The notes beneath the pieces were generated by a model. That model was not told where the DNA came from and did no database searches. It was given only the letters and a program-made list of their open reading frames with translations. A stretch of DNA of 64,000 nt, taken from positions 124,001 to 188,000 of the forward strand of contig NZ_JAJAGO010000014.1 of assembly GCF_025165795.1 (NCBI RefSeq). The letters run 5' to 3'. Source of the DNA: Streptomyces gossypii (GTDB lineage: Bacteria; Actinomycetota; Actinomycetes; Streptomycetales; Streptomycetaceae). Shown in pieces: positions 51,398 to 63,243 of the stretch (positions are counted from its first letter, which is position 1; the number at the start of each line of letters is the position of its first letter). The position numbers and the translations under genes were made by a program.

Positions 51398-52867
51398 TCA
51401 GTGCTGCCGCTGCTCCGGGGCCCCGCGCGGCAGCAGGCCCACCAGCGCGCAGCTGAGCACCGTGACGGCGGCGACCACGACCAGGCTCAGCACCGTGGCC
51501 GCCCGCACGTCGGAGGTGCCGAGCCGGTGAAAGTAGATCGTGGTGACGGCGGCGGCACCGAGCGCGTTGGCCAGCTGCTGCACCGCGCTGAGCGAACCGC
51601 TGGCGCTCCCCGCCTCCCTGGGGTCGATGTCACCGATCGTGACGTCGTACACGGTGCCGAAGCAGGTGCCCATTCCCAGGCCGAGGACGAACACGGGCGG
51701 GACGAGCGCCCAGGAGCCGGCCGAAGTGCCGGAGGAGTGCACGAGGGCGAGCAGCCAGCCGGTGCCCGCGAGCGTGACGAGCAGACCGGTCAGCACCAGT
51801 CGGCGGCCCAGCTTGCCGACCAGTCCGTAGCAGGCGATGGAGGCGATCACGATGCCCGCCGCCAGTGGCGCGAGCCCCAGCGCGGCACCCATGGGCGAAC
51901 GTCCCAGGCCCTGCTGGAGATAGAGCGAGAGGACGTAGAGGAGTCCGGCCACGGCGGCGAAGAAGGCCACCCCCAGCAGGAGCCCGGAGGTGAAGCCCCG
52001 GTTCTTGAGCAGGGACGGCTCGATCAGCGGGCTCGCTGCCGTGTGCTGGCGCCGCCAGAAGAGGAAGCCGGACAGGAGGCCGCCGGTGAGTAGCAGGGCC
52101 GGGATGAGTGTCCAGCCGTTCTCCGAGCCGCGGATCAGACCGCCGAGCAGGCCGAGCATCGCGGCGGAGAGCAGACCCGAGCCGATCCCGTCCACTCGGG
52201 TGGCCGGATCACCGGTGTCCCGGGGCAGCAGCCGGACGGCGGCGAACAGCGCGGCGCCGCCCAGCACGATGTTGATGAGGAACATGGCGCGCCAGCCCAG
52301 GCCCAGCAGGTCCGCCTCGATGAGGAAGCCGGCGAGGATCGGCCCGCCGACGGCGGAGGCGCCCAGTACCGGGCCGAAGGCGCTGAAGGCCTTGCCGATC
52401 TGGTCGCGCGGGAAGACGGCGCCGATGATGCCGAAGCCCTGCGGGATCAGCAGTGCGCCGAAGGCGCCCTGGAGCAGCCGGGCGATCACCAGGAAGACGG
52501 CGGACGGTGCGAGTCCGCAGGCCACCGAGGTCAGGGTGAAGCCGGTGAGCCCGACGAGGAAGACGCGCCGCCTGCCGTACTTGTCGCCGAGCCGCCCGCC
52601 GACGACCAGCAGGACGCCCAGGGCCAGCGCGTAACTCGCGCCGAGCCACTGCACGAGGCCGTGACCGCCGTCCAGGTCGGCGGTGATGGTGGGGGCGGCG
52701 ATGTTGGTGAGGGTGGCGTCGACGAGGTCGAGGACGTCGGCCGCGAGGACGACTGCCAGTACGGCCCAGCGTTTTCGGACGGGAAGGGGCTCGGACGGGG
52801 ACGCGAGGGGCGGCGATGCGGGGGAGGCGGCGTCGGAGGACGCGACGGTACTCACAGCGATGCTCAT
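51398..52867 (-). CDS. EmrB/QacA-type (DHA2) MFS drug exporter
   Basis: The 489-residue pump has about fourteen hydrophobic segments, VVLAADVLDLVDATLTNIAAP in segment 1, GGRLGDKYGRRRVFL in loop 2-3, IARLLQGAFGALLIPQGFGII and the antiporter-type VLGASAVGGPILAGFL. Expected role: proton-driven export of a lipophilic drug. ATG 52867 is chosen at the domain start. It is divergent from a MarR gene with several dyad elements between them. Confidence 0.9.
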   Translation of the reverse strand: MSIAVSTVASSDAASPASPPLASPSEPLPVRKRWAVLAVVLAADVLDLVDATLTNIAAPTITADLDGGHGLVQWLGASYALALGVLLVVGGRLGDKYGRRRVFLVGLTGFTLTSVACGLAPSAVFLVIARLLQGAFGALLIPQGFGIIGAVFPRDQIGKAFSAFGPVLGASAVGGPILAGFLIEADLLGLGWRAMFLINIVLGGAALFAAVRLLPRDTGDPATRVDGIGSGLLSAAMLGLLGGLIRGSENGWTLIPALLLTGGLLSGFLFWRRQHTAASPLIEPSLLKNRGFTSGLLLGVAFFAAVAGLLYVLSLYLQQGLGRSPMGAALGLAPLAAGIVIASIACYGLVGKLGRRLVLTGLLVTLAGTGWLLALVHSSGTSAGSWALVPPVFVLGLGMGTCFGTVYDVTIGDIDPREAGSASGSLSAVQQLANALGAAAVTTIYFHRLGTSDVRAATVLSLVVVAAVTVLSCALVGLLPRGAPEQRQH

Positions 52868-52942
52868 TTCCGGAGTGGTGGAGTGGAGCGGAGCGCGCCG
52901 GCATGCGTGCGCGCCCGTAGAATTCAGGCGCGACGAAACATC

Positions 52943-52986
52943 TGCGCCACGAATTAGTTGCGCCACGAAGAGATTGCGTGGCGCAA
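52943..52986. promoter_or_regulatory. MarR operator region
   Basis: TTGCGCCACG (52958-52967) and its exact complement CGTGGCGCAA (52977-52986) flank 9 bases. A direct copy of the half-site, TGCGCCACGAA, starts at 52943, and a weaker GCGCGACGAAAC lies at about 52929. The array lies between the divergent pump and MarR genes, and ends 14 bases before the MarR ATG. Confidence 0.75.
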
Positions 52987-52999
52987 GTAAGATTGAGCC

Positions 53000-53488
53000 A
53001 TGGAGGGCCCGGTGTCAAACCGTTCCGAGCTGCTCGAGCAGCTCAACGCCGAGAGCAGGCGGCACTACGCCGCCTGGACGCTGCTCAACCAGAAGCTGGC
53101 CGACGCGCAGGGACTGCACCCCACCGATCTGCAGTGCCTGAACCTGCTCGAACAGGAGGAAGGCCCGCAGAGCACCGGCCGGATCGCCGAGATGACCGGG
53201 CTGACGGCCGGCTCCGCGACGCGTCTGGTGGACCGCCTCACCAAGGCCGGACTGGTCGTACGGCAACCAGACCCCCACGACCGGCGCCGCGCGATGGTCG
53301 CCCTCTCGCCCGCCGCCCGTACCCGGCTGAACGAGGCGTGGGAGGCACCCGGCACGGCCTACGACGAGGCGCTGGCGAGCTTCTCGGACGACGAACTCGC
53401 CGTCATCCGCGAGTATTTCCGCCGAATCCAAGAAGTGGGCCGAGCGCAGGCCCTGGCGGTCGACGCCCCGGGCTCTGGTGCCGGGTGA
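53000..53488 (+). CDS. MarR family regulator of the adjacent pump
   Basis: The 162-residue protein has the MarR winged helix: TGRIAEMTGLTAGSATRLVDRLTKAGLVVRQPDPHDRRRAMVALSPA with the DxRxR-like wing. TAAGAT at 52989-52994 is a few bases before the ATG, so a leaderless start is possible; GTG 53012 after GGAGGG is the alternative. It should repress the divergent EmrB-type pump and itself through the TTGCGCCACG elements. Confidence 0.9.
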   Translation: MEGPVSNRSELLEQLNAESRRHYAAWTLLNQKLADAQGLHPTDLQCLNLLEQEEGPQSTGRIAEMTGLTAGSATRLVDRLTKAGLVVRQPDPHDRRRAMVALSPAARTRLNEAWEAPGTAYDEALASFSDDELAVIREYFRRIQEVGRAQALAVDAPGSGAG

Positions 53489-53540
53489 CCGTACGTGCCG
53501 CCGGTGCCCTACGGGGGCTTGTGGAACCGGGTGCGCCTTC

Positions 53541-53570
53541 TTAGCATCACTGGTGTTACATCATTAGTGT
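53541..53570 (+). promoter_or_regulatory. Promoter of the beta-oxidation operon with direct repeats
   Basis: -35 TTAGCA (53541-53546) and -10 TAGTGT (53565-53570) are 18 bases apart. GTGTTAC (53553-53559) and GTGTCAC (53567-53573) are direct repeats within it, a likely regulator site. The position fits control by the MerR-family protein encoded after the operon, or by an unlinked TetR. Confidence 0.45.
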
Positions 53571-53588
53571 CACAAGGCTGGGGGCGCG

Positions 53589-54751
53589 ATGACGGCAGCG
53601 GAGAACGGGCGGCACGGCGCGGCGGACGGTCCACTCGACGGAGTGCGGGTGGTGGAGCTGGCCGGGATAGGACCGGCCCCGTTCGCCGCGATGCTGCTGG
53701 CCGATCTGGGGGCGGATGTCGTACGGGTTGACCGCCCCCATGGCTCCGTGCTCGACATCGACCCCGCACGCGATCTCACCAACCGCAACAAGCGCTCGGT
53801 GATCATCGACCTGAAGAGCGCCGACGGCCCGGCCTCCGTGCTCAGCCTGGCCGGGCGGGCGGACATCCTGCTGGAGGGCTACCGGCCCGGCGTCGCCGAG
53901 CGGCTGGGCGTGGGCCCCGAGGAGTGCCTGAAGCGGAACCCGAAGCTGGTCTACGGGCGGATGACCGGGTGGGGCCAGGACGGTCCGCTCGCCCAGCGCG
54001 CGGGCCACGACCTCGGCTATATCGCCGTCACCGGCGCGCTCGGCCTCTCCGGTCCGGCGGGCGGCCCGCCGTACGCCCCGGCCAACCTGCTCGGGGACTT
54101 CGCCGGCGGCTCCCTCTATCTCGTTGTCGGCGTGCTCGGGGCGCTGCACCGGGCCCGTACGGAGGGCGGCGCGGGCCAGGTGGTCGACGCCGCGATCGTG
54201 GACGGCACCAGCCATCTGACCGCCATGATCCACGGCATGCTGAACGCGGGCAGCTGGCAGGACCGGCGCGGCGCGAACCTGTTCGACGGCGGCAGCCCGT
54301 TCTACGCCACCTACGAGACGGCCGACGGCGGGCACATGGCCGTCGGCGCCCTGGAGCCGCAGTTCTACGCGGAGTTCACCCGCCTCCTCGGCCTCGGCGA
54401 CGCGCTGCCGCCCCGCGAGGACCTCGCCCGCTGGGACGAACTGCGGGAGGCCGTCGCCGCCCGCTTCCGCACCCGCACCCGCGAGGAGTGGACCGGCGTC
54501 TTCCAGGACTCCGACGCCTGCGTGGCCCCCGTGCTGAGCCTGCGCGAGGCACCCGCCCACCCCCAACTGGCCGCCCGCGGCACCTTCGTCGAGCACGCCG
54601 GCGACACCCAGCCCGCTCCCGCCCCGCGCTTCTCCGCCACCCCGGGGTCCGTGCGGCGCCCGCCCCCGCTGCCGGGCGCGGACACCGCCGAGGTCGCCCG
54701 CGACTGGGGCCTTCCCGCACTCGACACCGACGAAAGCGAAGTGAGCGCCAA

Positions 54752-54755
<4 letters not shown>
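53589..54755 (+). CDS. CaiB/BaiF family CoA transferase (racemase-like)
   Basis: The 388-residue protein resembles class III CoA transferases and alpha-methylacyl-CoA racemases: VVELAGIGPAPFAAMLLADLGADVVRVDRP at the start, NRNKRSVIIDLK, the conserved Asp in NLLGDFAGGSLYLV, and QFYAEFTRLLGL. Racemase activity would let branched acyl-CoAs enter the beta-oxidation enzymes encoded next. It starts the operon; its stop overlaps the acyl-CoA dehydrogenase GTG by 4 bases. Confidence 0.88.
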
Positions 54756-55900
<1,145 letters not shown>

Positions 55901-55967
55901 CCCCCCGGCCGCACCTCCCAGCTCTCCCGCACCTACCGCACCTCCCGCACCCGAAAGGCTGCCGACC

Positions 55968-57182
<1,215 letters not shown>

Positions 57183-57238
57183 CCGGCCCGCCCTAGCCCG
57201 AACGGCCCCCCCGAACCCCCTTACGGAGAACCAGAATC

Positions 57239-59452
57239 ATGGCTGGATCCACGAAGTCGACAACCATCCGCTGGGAGCGGGACGACACCGGGGTGGTCAC
57301 CCTCGTCCTGGACGATCCCGACCAGTCCGCCAACACGATGAACGAGGCGTTCAAGGAGTCCCTCACCGCGGTCGCCGACCGCCTCGAAGCCGAACAGGAC
57401 GACGTACGCGGCATCGTCTTCACCTCCGCCAAGAAGACGTTCTTCGCGGGCGGCGACCTGCGCGACCTGATCGCCGCCCGCCCCGAACACGCCCAGCGCG
57501 TCTTCGACACGGGCATGCGCATCAAGCGCGACCTGCGCCGCATCGAGACCCTCGGCAAGCCGGTGGTGGCCGCCCTGGGCGGTGCCGCGCTCGGCGGCGG
57601 CCTGGAGATCGCACTCGCCTGCCACCACCGGATCGCCCTCGACGCGCCCGGCTCCAAGATCGGCTGCCCGGAGGCCACCCTCGGCCTGCTCCCCGGAGGC
57701 GGCGGCGTCGTCCGCACGGTCCGGCTGCTCGGCATCACGGACGCGTTGCTCAACGTACTGCTCCAGGGCCAGCAGTACTTCCCCGCCAAGGCGAAGGAGG
57801 TGGGGCTGGTCCACGAGGTCGTGGAGACCGAGGCGGAGATGCTGGCCGCCGCCCGCGCCTTCATCGACGCCCACCCGGAATCGCGGCAGCCCTGGGACGT
57901 GCCGGGCTACCGCATCCCCGGCGGCACCCCCGCCCATCCCAAGTTCGCCGCCAACCTGCCCGCCTTCCCGGCGAACCTCGCCAAGCAGACCGCCGGTGCC
58001 CCCTACCCGGCGCAGCGCGACATCCTGGCCGCCGCAGTCGAGGGCTCACAGGTCGACTTCGCCACCGCAGAGGTCATCGAGGCCCGCTACTTCACGGAGC
58101 TGGCCTGCGGCCAGATCTCCACCAACATGACCCAGGCGTTCTTCTTCGACCTGCAGGCAGTCAACTCCGGTGCCAACCGCCCCCAGGGCATCGAGCCGCG
58201 CCAGGTACGCAGGGTCGCCGTCCTCGGCGCCGGGATGATGGGCGCGGGCATCGCCTACTCCTGCGCGAAGGCCGGGATCGAGGTCGTACTGAAGGACGTC
58301 TCGCAGGAGTCGGCCGACAAGGGCAAGGCGTACTCCGCATCGCTGCTGGACAAGGCGCTCGCCCGTGGCCGCACCACCGAAGCCAAGCGCGAGGCGCTGC
58401 TCGCCCGCATCACCCCGACCGCCGACCCGCAGGACCTGGCGGGCTGCGACGCCGTGATCGAGGCGGTCTTCGAGGATCCGGCACTCAAACACAAGGTCTT
58501 CCAGGAGATCGAGGCGATCGTCGAGCCCGACGCGCTGCTGTGCTCCAACACCTCCACCCTGCCGATCACCACACTCGCGGAGGGCGTCCAGCGCCGAGGC
58601 GACTTCGTCGGACTGCACTTCTTCTCGCCCGTCGACAAGATGCCGCTCGTCGAGATCATCCGTGGCGGCGACACCGGGGACGAGGCGCTGGCACGCGCCT
58701 TCGACCTCGTCCGGCAGATCAAGAAGACACCCGTCGTCGTCAACGACTCGCGGGGCTTCTTCACCTCTCGCGTCATCGGCGACTTCATCAACGAGGGCAT
58801 GGCCATGCTGGCCGAGGGCATCGACCCGGCCACCATCGAACAGGCCGCCGCCCAGGCGGGCTACCCGGCCAAGGTGCTGGCCCTGATGGACGACCTGACC
58901 CTCACCCTGCCCCGCAAGATCCGGGACGAGACACGGCGGGCACTGGAGGCCGAGGGCGTCAGCCTGCCCGCGCACCCGGCGGACACCGTCATCGACCGGA
59001 TGATCGACGACTTCGGACGCACGGGCCGCAGTGGCGGCGCCGGGTTCTACGACTACGACGAGAGCGGCAAGCGGGTGCGGCTGTGGCCGGGGCTGCGCGA
59101 GCACTTCGGCCCGGCGGCGTCGGGGGACGGGGCCCCGGCCCCGGCACTGGCCGACCTGACCGAGCTGAAGGAGCGGATGCTCTTCGCCGAGGCCCTCGAC
59201 TCCGTGCGCTGCTTCGAGGAGGGTGTGCTGACCTCCGTCGCGGACGCCAACATCGGCTCCATCATGGGCATCGGGTTCCCGCCCTGGACCGGCGGCGTCA
59301 TGCAGTACATCAACGGCTACGAGGGCGGCCCGGCGGGCTTCGCCGAGCGCGCCCGCGAACTGGAGTCCCTACACGGCGAGCGGTTCGCCACCCCGCCCCT
59401 CCTCGCCGAAAAGGCCCGCACGGGCGAGCCCTTCACCGACACGGTCTCCTGA
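57239..59452 (+). CDS. fadB: Bifunctional enoyl-CoA hydratase/3-hydroxyacyl-CoA dehydrogenase
   Basis: The 737-residue fusion performs hydration and the second oxidation of beta-oxidation. Crotonase part (residues about 1-230): FAGGDLRDLIAARPE and ALGGAALGGGLEIALACHHRIALD with GCPEATLGLLPGGGG carrying both catalytic Glu. Dehydrogenase part (about 320-730): RVAVLGAGMMGAGIAYSCAKAG (NAD), LCSNTSTLPIT, GLHFFSPVDKMPLVEII with the catalytic His. It ends the operon, upstream of a hairpin. Confidence 0.93.
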   Translation: MAGSTKSTTIRWERDDTGVVTLVLDDPDQSANTMNEAFKESLTAVADRLEAEQDDVRGIVFTSAKKTFFAGGDLRDLIAARPEHAQRVFDTGMRIKRDLRRIETLGKPVVAALGGAALGGGLEIALACHHRIALDAPGSKIGCPEATLGLLPGGGGVVRTVRLLGITDALLNVLLQGQQYFPAKAKEVGLVHEVVETEAEMLAAARAFIDAHPESRQPWDVPGYRIPGGTPAHPKFAANLPAFPANLAKQTAGAPYPAQRDILAAAVEGSQVDFATAEVIEARYFTELACGQISTNMTQAFFFDLQAVNSGANRPQGIEPRQVRRVAVLGAGMMGAGIAYSCAKAGIEVVLKDVSQESADKGKAYSASLLDKALARGRTTEAKREALLARITPTADPQDLAGCDAVIEAVFEDPALKHKVFQEIEAIVEPDALLCSNTSTLPITTLAEGVQRRGDFVGLHFFSPVDKMPLVEIIRGGDTGDEALARAFDLVRQIKKTPVVVNDSRGFFTSRVIGDFINEGMAMLAEGIDPATIEQAAAQAGYPAKVLALMDDLTLTLPRKIRDETRRALEAEGVSLPAHPADTVIDRMIDDFGRTGRSGGAGFYDYDESGKRVRLWPGLREHFGPAASGDGAPAPALADLTELKERMLFAEALDSVRCFEEGVLTSVADANIGSIMGIGFPPWTGGVMQYINGYEGGPAGFAERARELESLHGERFATPPLLAEKARTGEPFTDTVS

Positions 59453-59517
59453 CCGCAGACGCTTCGCGAGTGCGGATGCTCGCGTACGCCGCCGGACCTG
59501 TCCGGTCCGGCTTGCCG

Positions 59518-59550
59518 CCGTTGCGGCGGATGATCTTCCCGCCGCAACGG
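59518..59550. terminator. Hairpin between the beta-oxidation operon and MerR gene
   Basis: CCGTTGCGGCGG and CCGCCGCAACGG are perfect arms around a 9-base loop, 65 bases after the FadB-type stop. The rest of the 238-base gap (59453-59690) holds further GC-rich dyads and no gene. Confidence 0.6.
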
Positions 59551-59690
59551 TGAGTACGCCCACCCTGCTGCCCGGCGGTGCCCGCCCAGCGGGCACCGCA
59601 CAGGCGGGCGCTTCGCCGGTGCGGGTGAGTCCGGGTGCCGCCGGACACGGCCCAGCGGGGCCCCGCCCCCCGGGGCGGGTACGGGTTCCG

Positions 59691-60506
59691 TCACCCCGTT
59701 GGCGGGTGCCCCGACTCCGGCGGAGTGGGCGCGCCCGCGTCTCGGCCACCGCCCTCGGAGGGAAACGCGTTGCGGAGTTCCTCCTTCAGCGAGCGCTGAA
59801 ACGCGGTGAGCAGCGCCTGCACCACCATCGGCTGCATATGGGCGGACAGCGATTTCATCGCGGCCACCTGCTCCGGGTCGGCCTCCCGCTCCCGGTAAGG
59901 CAGCCACACCTCGTCCTTGAACAGCCTGCTCAGCTCGCGCGCCGCCGAGCGCGTGTGTTCGAGTACGACCTCCCGCGAGGCGAGCAGCGTCTCCTGGGAG
60001 ATCGGTACGTCCAGCAGCCGCACCCCGAGTTGCAGCATGCCCGGGTCCACCCGGAAGACGCCCGTCTTCCCGGTGTCCTCGGCCTTCCCGGTGTCCTCGG
60101 CGCCCTCCAGTACGTTCATGGCCTCGAGCCTGCTCAGGTCGTCGTCGGTCAGCTTCCGGCCGACGCGTCCTTCCAACTGCTCTCTGGTCACCTCGTCGAC
60201 CGTGTCCGGCATCCAGGAGGCGACCAGGGCGCGGTGGATGGCCAGGTCGTACGCGGTGAGGTCGTCCGGCAGGCGTTGCAGATACCGTTCGATGGCGGCG
60301 AGGGTCATGCCCTGGCTCTGCAGCTCCTCGATCAGCAGCAGCCGGGAGAGGTGGTCTGGCCCGTAGCGGCCGACCCGCCGGGGGCCGATGGCGGGCGGTG
60401 GCAGCAGTCCGCGTGTGCTGTAGAAGCGGACGGTACGGACCGTGACGCCCGCACGGGCGGCGAGCTGGTCGACGGTCAGACTGTCCGCGTCTGCTTGCTG
60501 CTCCAT
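59691..60506 (-). CDS. MerR family regulator
   Basis: The 271-residue protein has an N-terminal MerR winged helix (LTVDQLAARAGVTVRTVRFYSTRGLLPPPAIGPRRVGRYGPDHLSRLLLIEELQSQGMTL) and a long C-terminal effector part unlike the metal-binding MerR types. An EDTGKAEDTGK duplication (about residues 136-146) reflects a 15-base DNA repeat. It converges on the beta-oxidation operon, which makes it a candidate acyl-CoA-responsive regulator of those genes. Two GACGGAGT direct repeats lie upstream of its start. Confidence 0.87.
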   Translation of the reverse strand: MEQQADADSLTVDQLAARAGVTVRTVRFYSTRGLLPPPAIGPRRVGRYGPDHLSRLLLIEELQSQGMTLAAIERYLQRLPDDLTAYDLAIHRALVASWMPDTVDEVTREQLEGRVGRKLTDDDLSRLEAMNVLEGAEDTGKAEDTGKTGVFRVDPGMLQLGVRLLDVPISQETLLASREVVLEHTRSAARELSRLFKDEVWLPYREREADPEQVAAMKSLSAHMQPMVVQALLTAFQRSLKEELRNAFPSEGGGRDAGAPTPPESGHPPTG

Positions 60507-60624
60507 CACCCGTACCTCTCTCCGTGTGCTGCACTCCGTCGATACTCCGTCAATGTTCAACAGTATTGCTGTCTCACCAGTTCTGTGAAACCCGTGCGGA
60601 CAGTCGGGCCCGGCCGCTCTGGCG

Positions 60625-60650
60625 TTGACGTCGGGGTCAAGGTCTAACGT
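60625..60650 (+). promoter_or_regulatory. Dyad and -10 box before MerR-thioredoxin operon
   Basis: TTGAC and GTCAA (60625-60640) flank six bases, a MerR-like dyad, and TAACGT (60645-60650) is 7 bases before the ATG, so the message may be leaderless. The regulator would bind its own promoter. Confidence 0.45.
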
Positions 60651-60657
60651 CGGGGCC

Positions 60658-61104
60658 ATGCGGATCGGGGAGCTGGCCGAGCGCGCGGGGATGACGACCC
60701 GGACGCTGCGGTACTACGAGGCGCGCGGGCTGCTGCCCGCCCGCCGTACAACGAATGGCTACCGGGCCTACGACGAGGAGGATCTGCGGCTGCTGGAGCA
60801 GATCCGCACCCTGCGGGACTTCGGCTTCGGCCTGGAGGAGACCCGGCCGTTCGTGGAGTGTCTGCGCGCCGGGCATCCGGCGGGCGACTCCTGCCCCGCC
60901 TCGCTGGAGGTCTACCGCAGCAAGCTCGCCGAGCTGGACGACTGCATCGCGCGGCTGCACGCCGTACGGCAGCAGGTCGGCGCGGATCTGGCACGGGCCG
61001 AGTTGGAGGCCTCCGTGGCGGAACCGCGCTGTGAGTGGAGCACGCACCCGCAGGAAACCCCGGACACCACCCCCGTAGAGCGAACCGAGAGGCCCACACC
61101 GTGA
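60658..61104 (+). CDS. MerR family regulator (thioredoxin operon)
   Basis: The 148-residue protein is a compact MerR: MRIGELAERAGMTTRTLRYYEARGLLPARRTTNGYRAYDEEDLRLLEQI, then a dimerisation helix. Cys residues at CLRAGHPAGDSC could sense metal or redox state. It lacks the CxxC iron-sulfur pattern of SoxR. The thioredoxin GTG overlaps its stop (GTGA), so the two are made together. Confidence 0.9.
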   Translation: MRIGELAERAGMTTRTLRYYEARGLLPARRTTNGYRAYDEEDLRLLEQIRTLRDFGFGLEETRPFVECLRAGHPAGDSCPASLEVYRSKLAELDDCIARLHAVRQQVGADLARAELEASVAEPRCEWSTHPQETPDTTPVERTERPTP

Positions 61105-61481
61105 CACCACAGCCCGCCACACAGCCCCTGAATGCCCAGCCCGTGAACACCCGGCCGGCGAAGGCCGTGACCGAGGTGACCGACGAGACGTTCGCGGCGG
61201 AGGTGCTGGCGTCGGATCTGCCCGTACTGGTGGACTTCACCGCCTCGTGGTGCCCGCCGTGCCGCATGATCGCGCCGGTACTGGAGGATGTGGCCCGTGA
61301 GTTGGCGGGCCAGCTCAGGATCGTCACCCTCGACGTGGACCACAATCCGCGCACCCAGGCCGCCTACGACGTGCTGTCGATGCCGACACTCGCCCTCTTC
61401 CGTGCCGGCGAGCCGGTGAAGTCGATGGTCGGCGCCCGCCCGAAGCGGAAGCTGCTCCAGGAGCTGGAAGGGCTGTACTGA
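61101..61481 (+). CDS. Thioredoxin (WCPPC type)
   Basis: The 126-residue protein has the thioredoxin fold with active site FTASWCPPCRMIAPVLE (Cys 51, Cys 54), the cis-Pro in VLSMPTLALF, and an N-terminal extension of about 20 residues. The motif WCPPC replaces the usual WCGPC, which changes redox potential in related proteins. Coupled to a MerR gene, it probably belongs to a stress-induced pair, not the housekeeping trxA. Confidence 0.92.
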   Translation: MTPQPATQPLNAQPVNTRPAKAVTEVTDETFAAEVLASDLPVLVDFTASWCPPCRMIAPVLEDVARELAGQLRIVTLDVDHNPRTQAAYDVLSMPTLALFRAGEPVKSMVGARPKRKLLQELEGLY

Positions 61482-61511
61482 CGGCGGTCCCGCAGACGGT
61501 GCAGGAGGCAG

Positions 61512-61556
61512 ACCGTGTACGAACGCGGCCACCAGATGGCCGCGTTCGTACACGGT
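61512..61556. terminator. Strong bidirectional terminator
   Basis: ACCGTGTACGAACGCGGCCA and its exact 20-base complement pair around CCAGA, between the thioredoxin gene and the convergent aminopeptidase gene. Confidence 0.85.
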
Positions 61557-61573
61557 GTCTGCGGGGGCAGTGA

Positions 61574-63073
61574 TCAGTGCGGGTGTGGGTGCTGGTGCGA
61601 GGCCTGGATCTTCCGCCAGGACTTCGGCTCCACGGGAGCCGCCGCCTTGCTCCGCCCGCTGTTCGCGGCGGCTCCGGACGCGGACGCGTCCGGCTTCACC
61701 GGCTGGTACAGCCAGGTGTCGAAGAGCGCGGCGAGCGGTTCGCCGGACACCTTCTCGGCGTAGGCCGTGAACTCGGCTACGGCGGCGTCGCCGCCCGACC
61801 GTTCCTGCTGCCAGCCCTCCAGGATCGCGAAGAAGTCCTTGTCACCGATCTTGTTCCGCAGCGCCTGGAGGGCGAGTGCGCCCCGGTCGTAGACGGCTGC
61901 GTGGAACTGGTTCTCCGCGCCCGGGTCGCCCGGCTTCACCGTCCAGAACGCGTCGTCGGCCGGGTGCGAGTCGTAGACCCAGTCGGCGAGCTCCTGTGCG
62001 GTGCCCTCGCCCTGCTTTTCGGACCAGAGCCATTCGGCGTAACTGGCGAAGCCCTCGTTGAGCCAGATGTCCTTCCACTGGCTGACCGAGACGCTGTTGC
62101 CGTACCACTGGTGTGCCATCTCGTGCACCACGACGGAGACGTTGGCGCCCTGGGCGAACTTCCGGGGGCTGTAGAAGGGCCTGGTCTGCGTCTCCAGCGC
62201 GTAGCCGGTGTCGGTGTCGGGCACATAGCCGCCGATGGCGTTGAAGGGGTACGGCCCGAAGTACCCCTGGAGCCATTCGGTGACCTCGCCGGTGCGCTCG
62301 ATGCTGGCGCGGGCGGCGTTCTCGTTCTCGCCCAGGTTCTCGCTGTAGGCGTTCAGCACCGGCAGGCCGTCGGCCGTCTCGTCGGTGGTGATGTCGAACT
62401 CGCCGACGGCCAGGGTGGCCAGATAGGTGGCCTGCGGCTGGTCCGAGCGCCAGGCGAAGCGGGTCCAGCCCGCCTGGGAGCGCTGCGAGGTGAGCACGCC
62501 GTTGCTGACGGCCTCGGTGCCGTCCGGTACGGCCACGCTGACGTCGTATGTCGCCTTGTCGGTGGGGTGGTCGTTGCTCGGGAACCACCACCAGGCGGCC
62601 TCCGGTTCGTTGGCCGCGACACCGCCGTCCGGGGTGCGGTGCCAGGAGGTGTAGCCGTTCACCTCCACCTTCGAGGGGATACCGGAGTAGCGCACGACGA
62701 CGGTCATCCGCTCGCCCTCGGCCAGCGTCCGGGCCGGGGTGATCTCCAGCTCGTGGGAGCCCGAGGCGGTGAACGCGGCCTTGCGGCCGTTGACCCGGAC
62801 CTCCCGGACGTCGAGGGCGAAGTCGAGGTTGAAGCGGGACAGATCCTGGGTGGCGGTGGCCAGCAGGGTCGCGGTGCCGCTGAGCCGGTCGTTCTTCGGC
62901 TGGTACTTCAGGCGCAGGTCGTAGTGCGAGACGTCGTAGCCGCCGTTGCCGTAGTCGGGGTAGTAGGGGTCGCCTACGCCCGGCGTACCTGGTGAGGGCT
63001 CCGCCGCCGACGCCGGGACCGTCAGCAGCAGGCTGACGGCGAGGGCCGCCGGGGCGAGGTATCTGTGACGCAC
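61574..63073 (-). CDS. Secreted M1 family metallopeptidase
   Basis: The 499-residue enzyme has a signal peptide (VRHRYLAPAALAVSLLLTVP, cleavage near SAA-EP), an N-terminal beta domain and the gluzincin catalytic domain: HEMAHQW (about 317-323) with the distal Glu in WLNEGFASYAEW. The N-terminal half resembles aminopeptidase N, but the ERAP-like C-terminal domain is short. A His-rich end (HQHPHPH) could bind metal. GTG 63073 follows GGGAG at ideal spacing. Confidence 0.9.
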   Translation of the reverse strand: MRHRYLAPAALAVSLLLTVPASAAEPSPGTPGVGDPYYPDYGNGGYDVSHYDLRLKYQPKNDRLSGTATLLATATQDLSRFNLDFALDVREVRVNGRKAAFTASGSHELEITPARTLAEGERMTVVVRYSGIPSKVEVNGYTSWHRTPDGGVAANEPEAAWWWFPSNDHPTDKATYDVSVAVPDGTEAVSNGVLTSQRSQAGWTRFAWRSDQPQATYLATLAVGEFDITTDETADGLPVLNAYSENLGENENAARASIERTGEVTEWLQGYFGPYPFNAIGGYVPDTDTGYALETQTRPFYSPRKFAQGANVSVVVHEMAHQWYGNSVSVSQWKDIWLNEGFASYAEWLWSEKQGEGTAQELADWVYDSHPADDAFWTVKPGDPGAENQFHAAVYDRGALALQALRNKIGDKDFFAILEGWQQERSGGDAAVAEFTAYAEKVSGEPLAALFDTWLYQPVKPDASASGAAANSGRSKAAAPVEPKSWRKIQASHQHPHPH

Positions 63074-63243
63074 GAGTGCTCCCACTCTGTCGGGACAGGA
63101 TTCGCTGCCTGCTGTCTACTCTGGCAACACTCGCCATGTCCATGATGCGTGGGCGGCAGGCGTGTCCTCTCAGTCCCGCTTTCAACCGAAGGGCGCCCCG
63201 CGGCTGGGGCGCTTCGTTCGGATCATCTGATCGTCGGCCTGAG
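63074..63243. other. Upstream region of the aminopeptidase gene, no gene seen
   Basis: This 170-base stretch should hold the leftward aminopeptidase promoter. No convincing -10/-35 pair or dyad was recognised; the right part merges into the transposase remnant. Confidence 0.4.
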
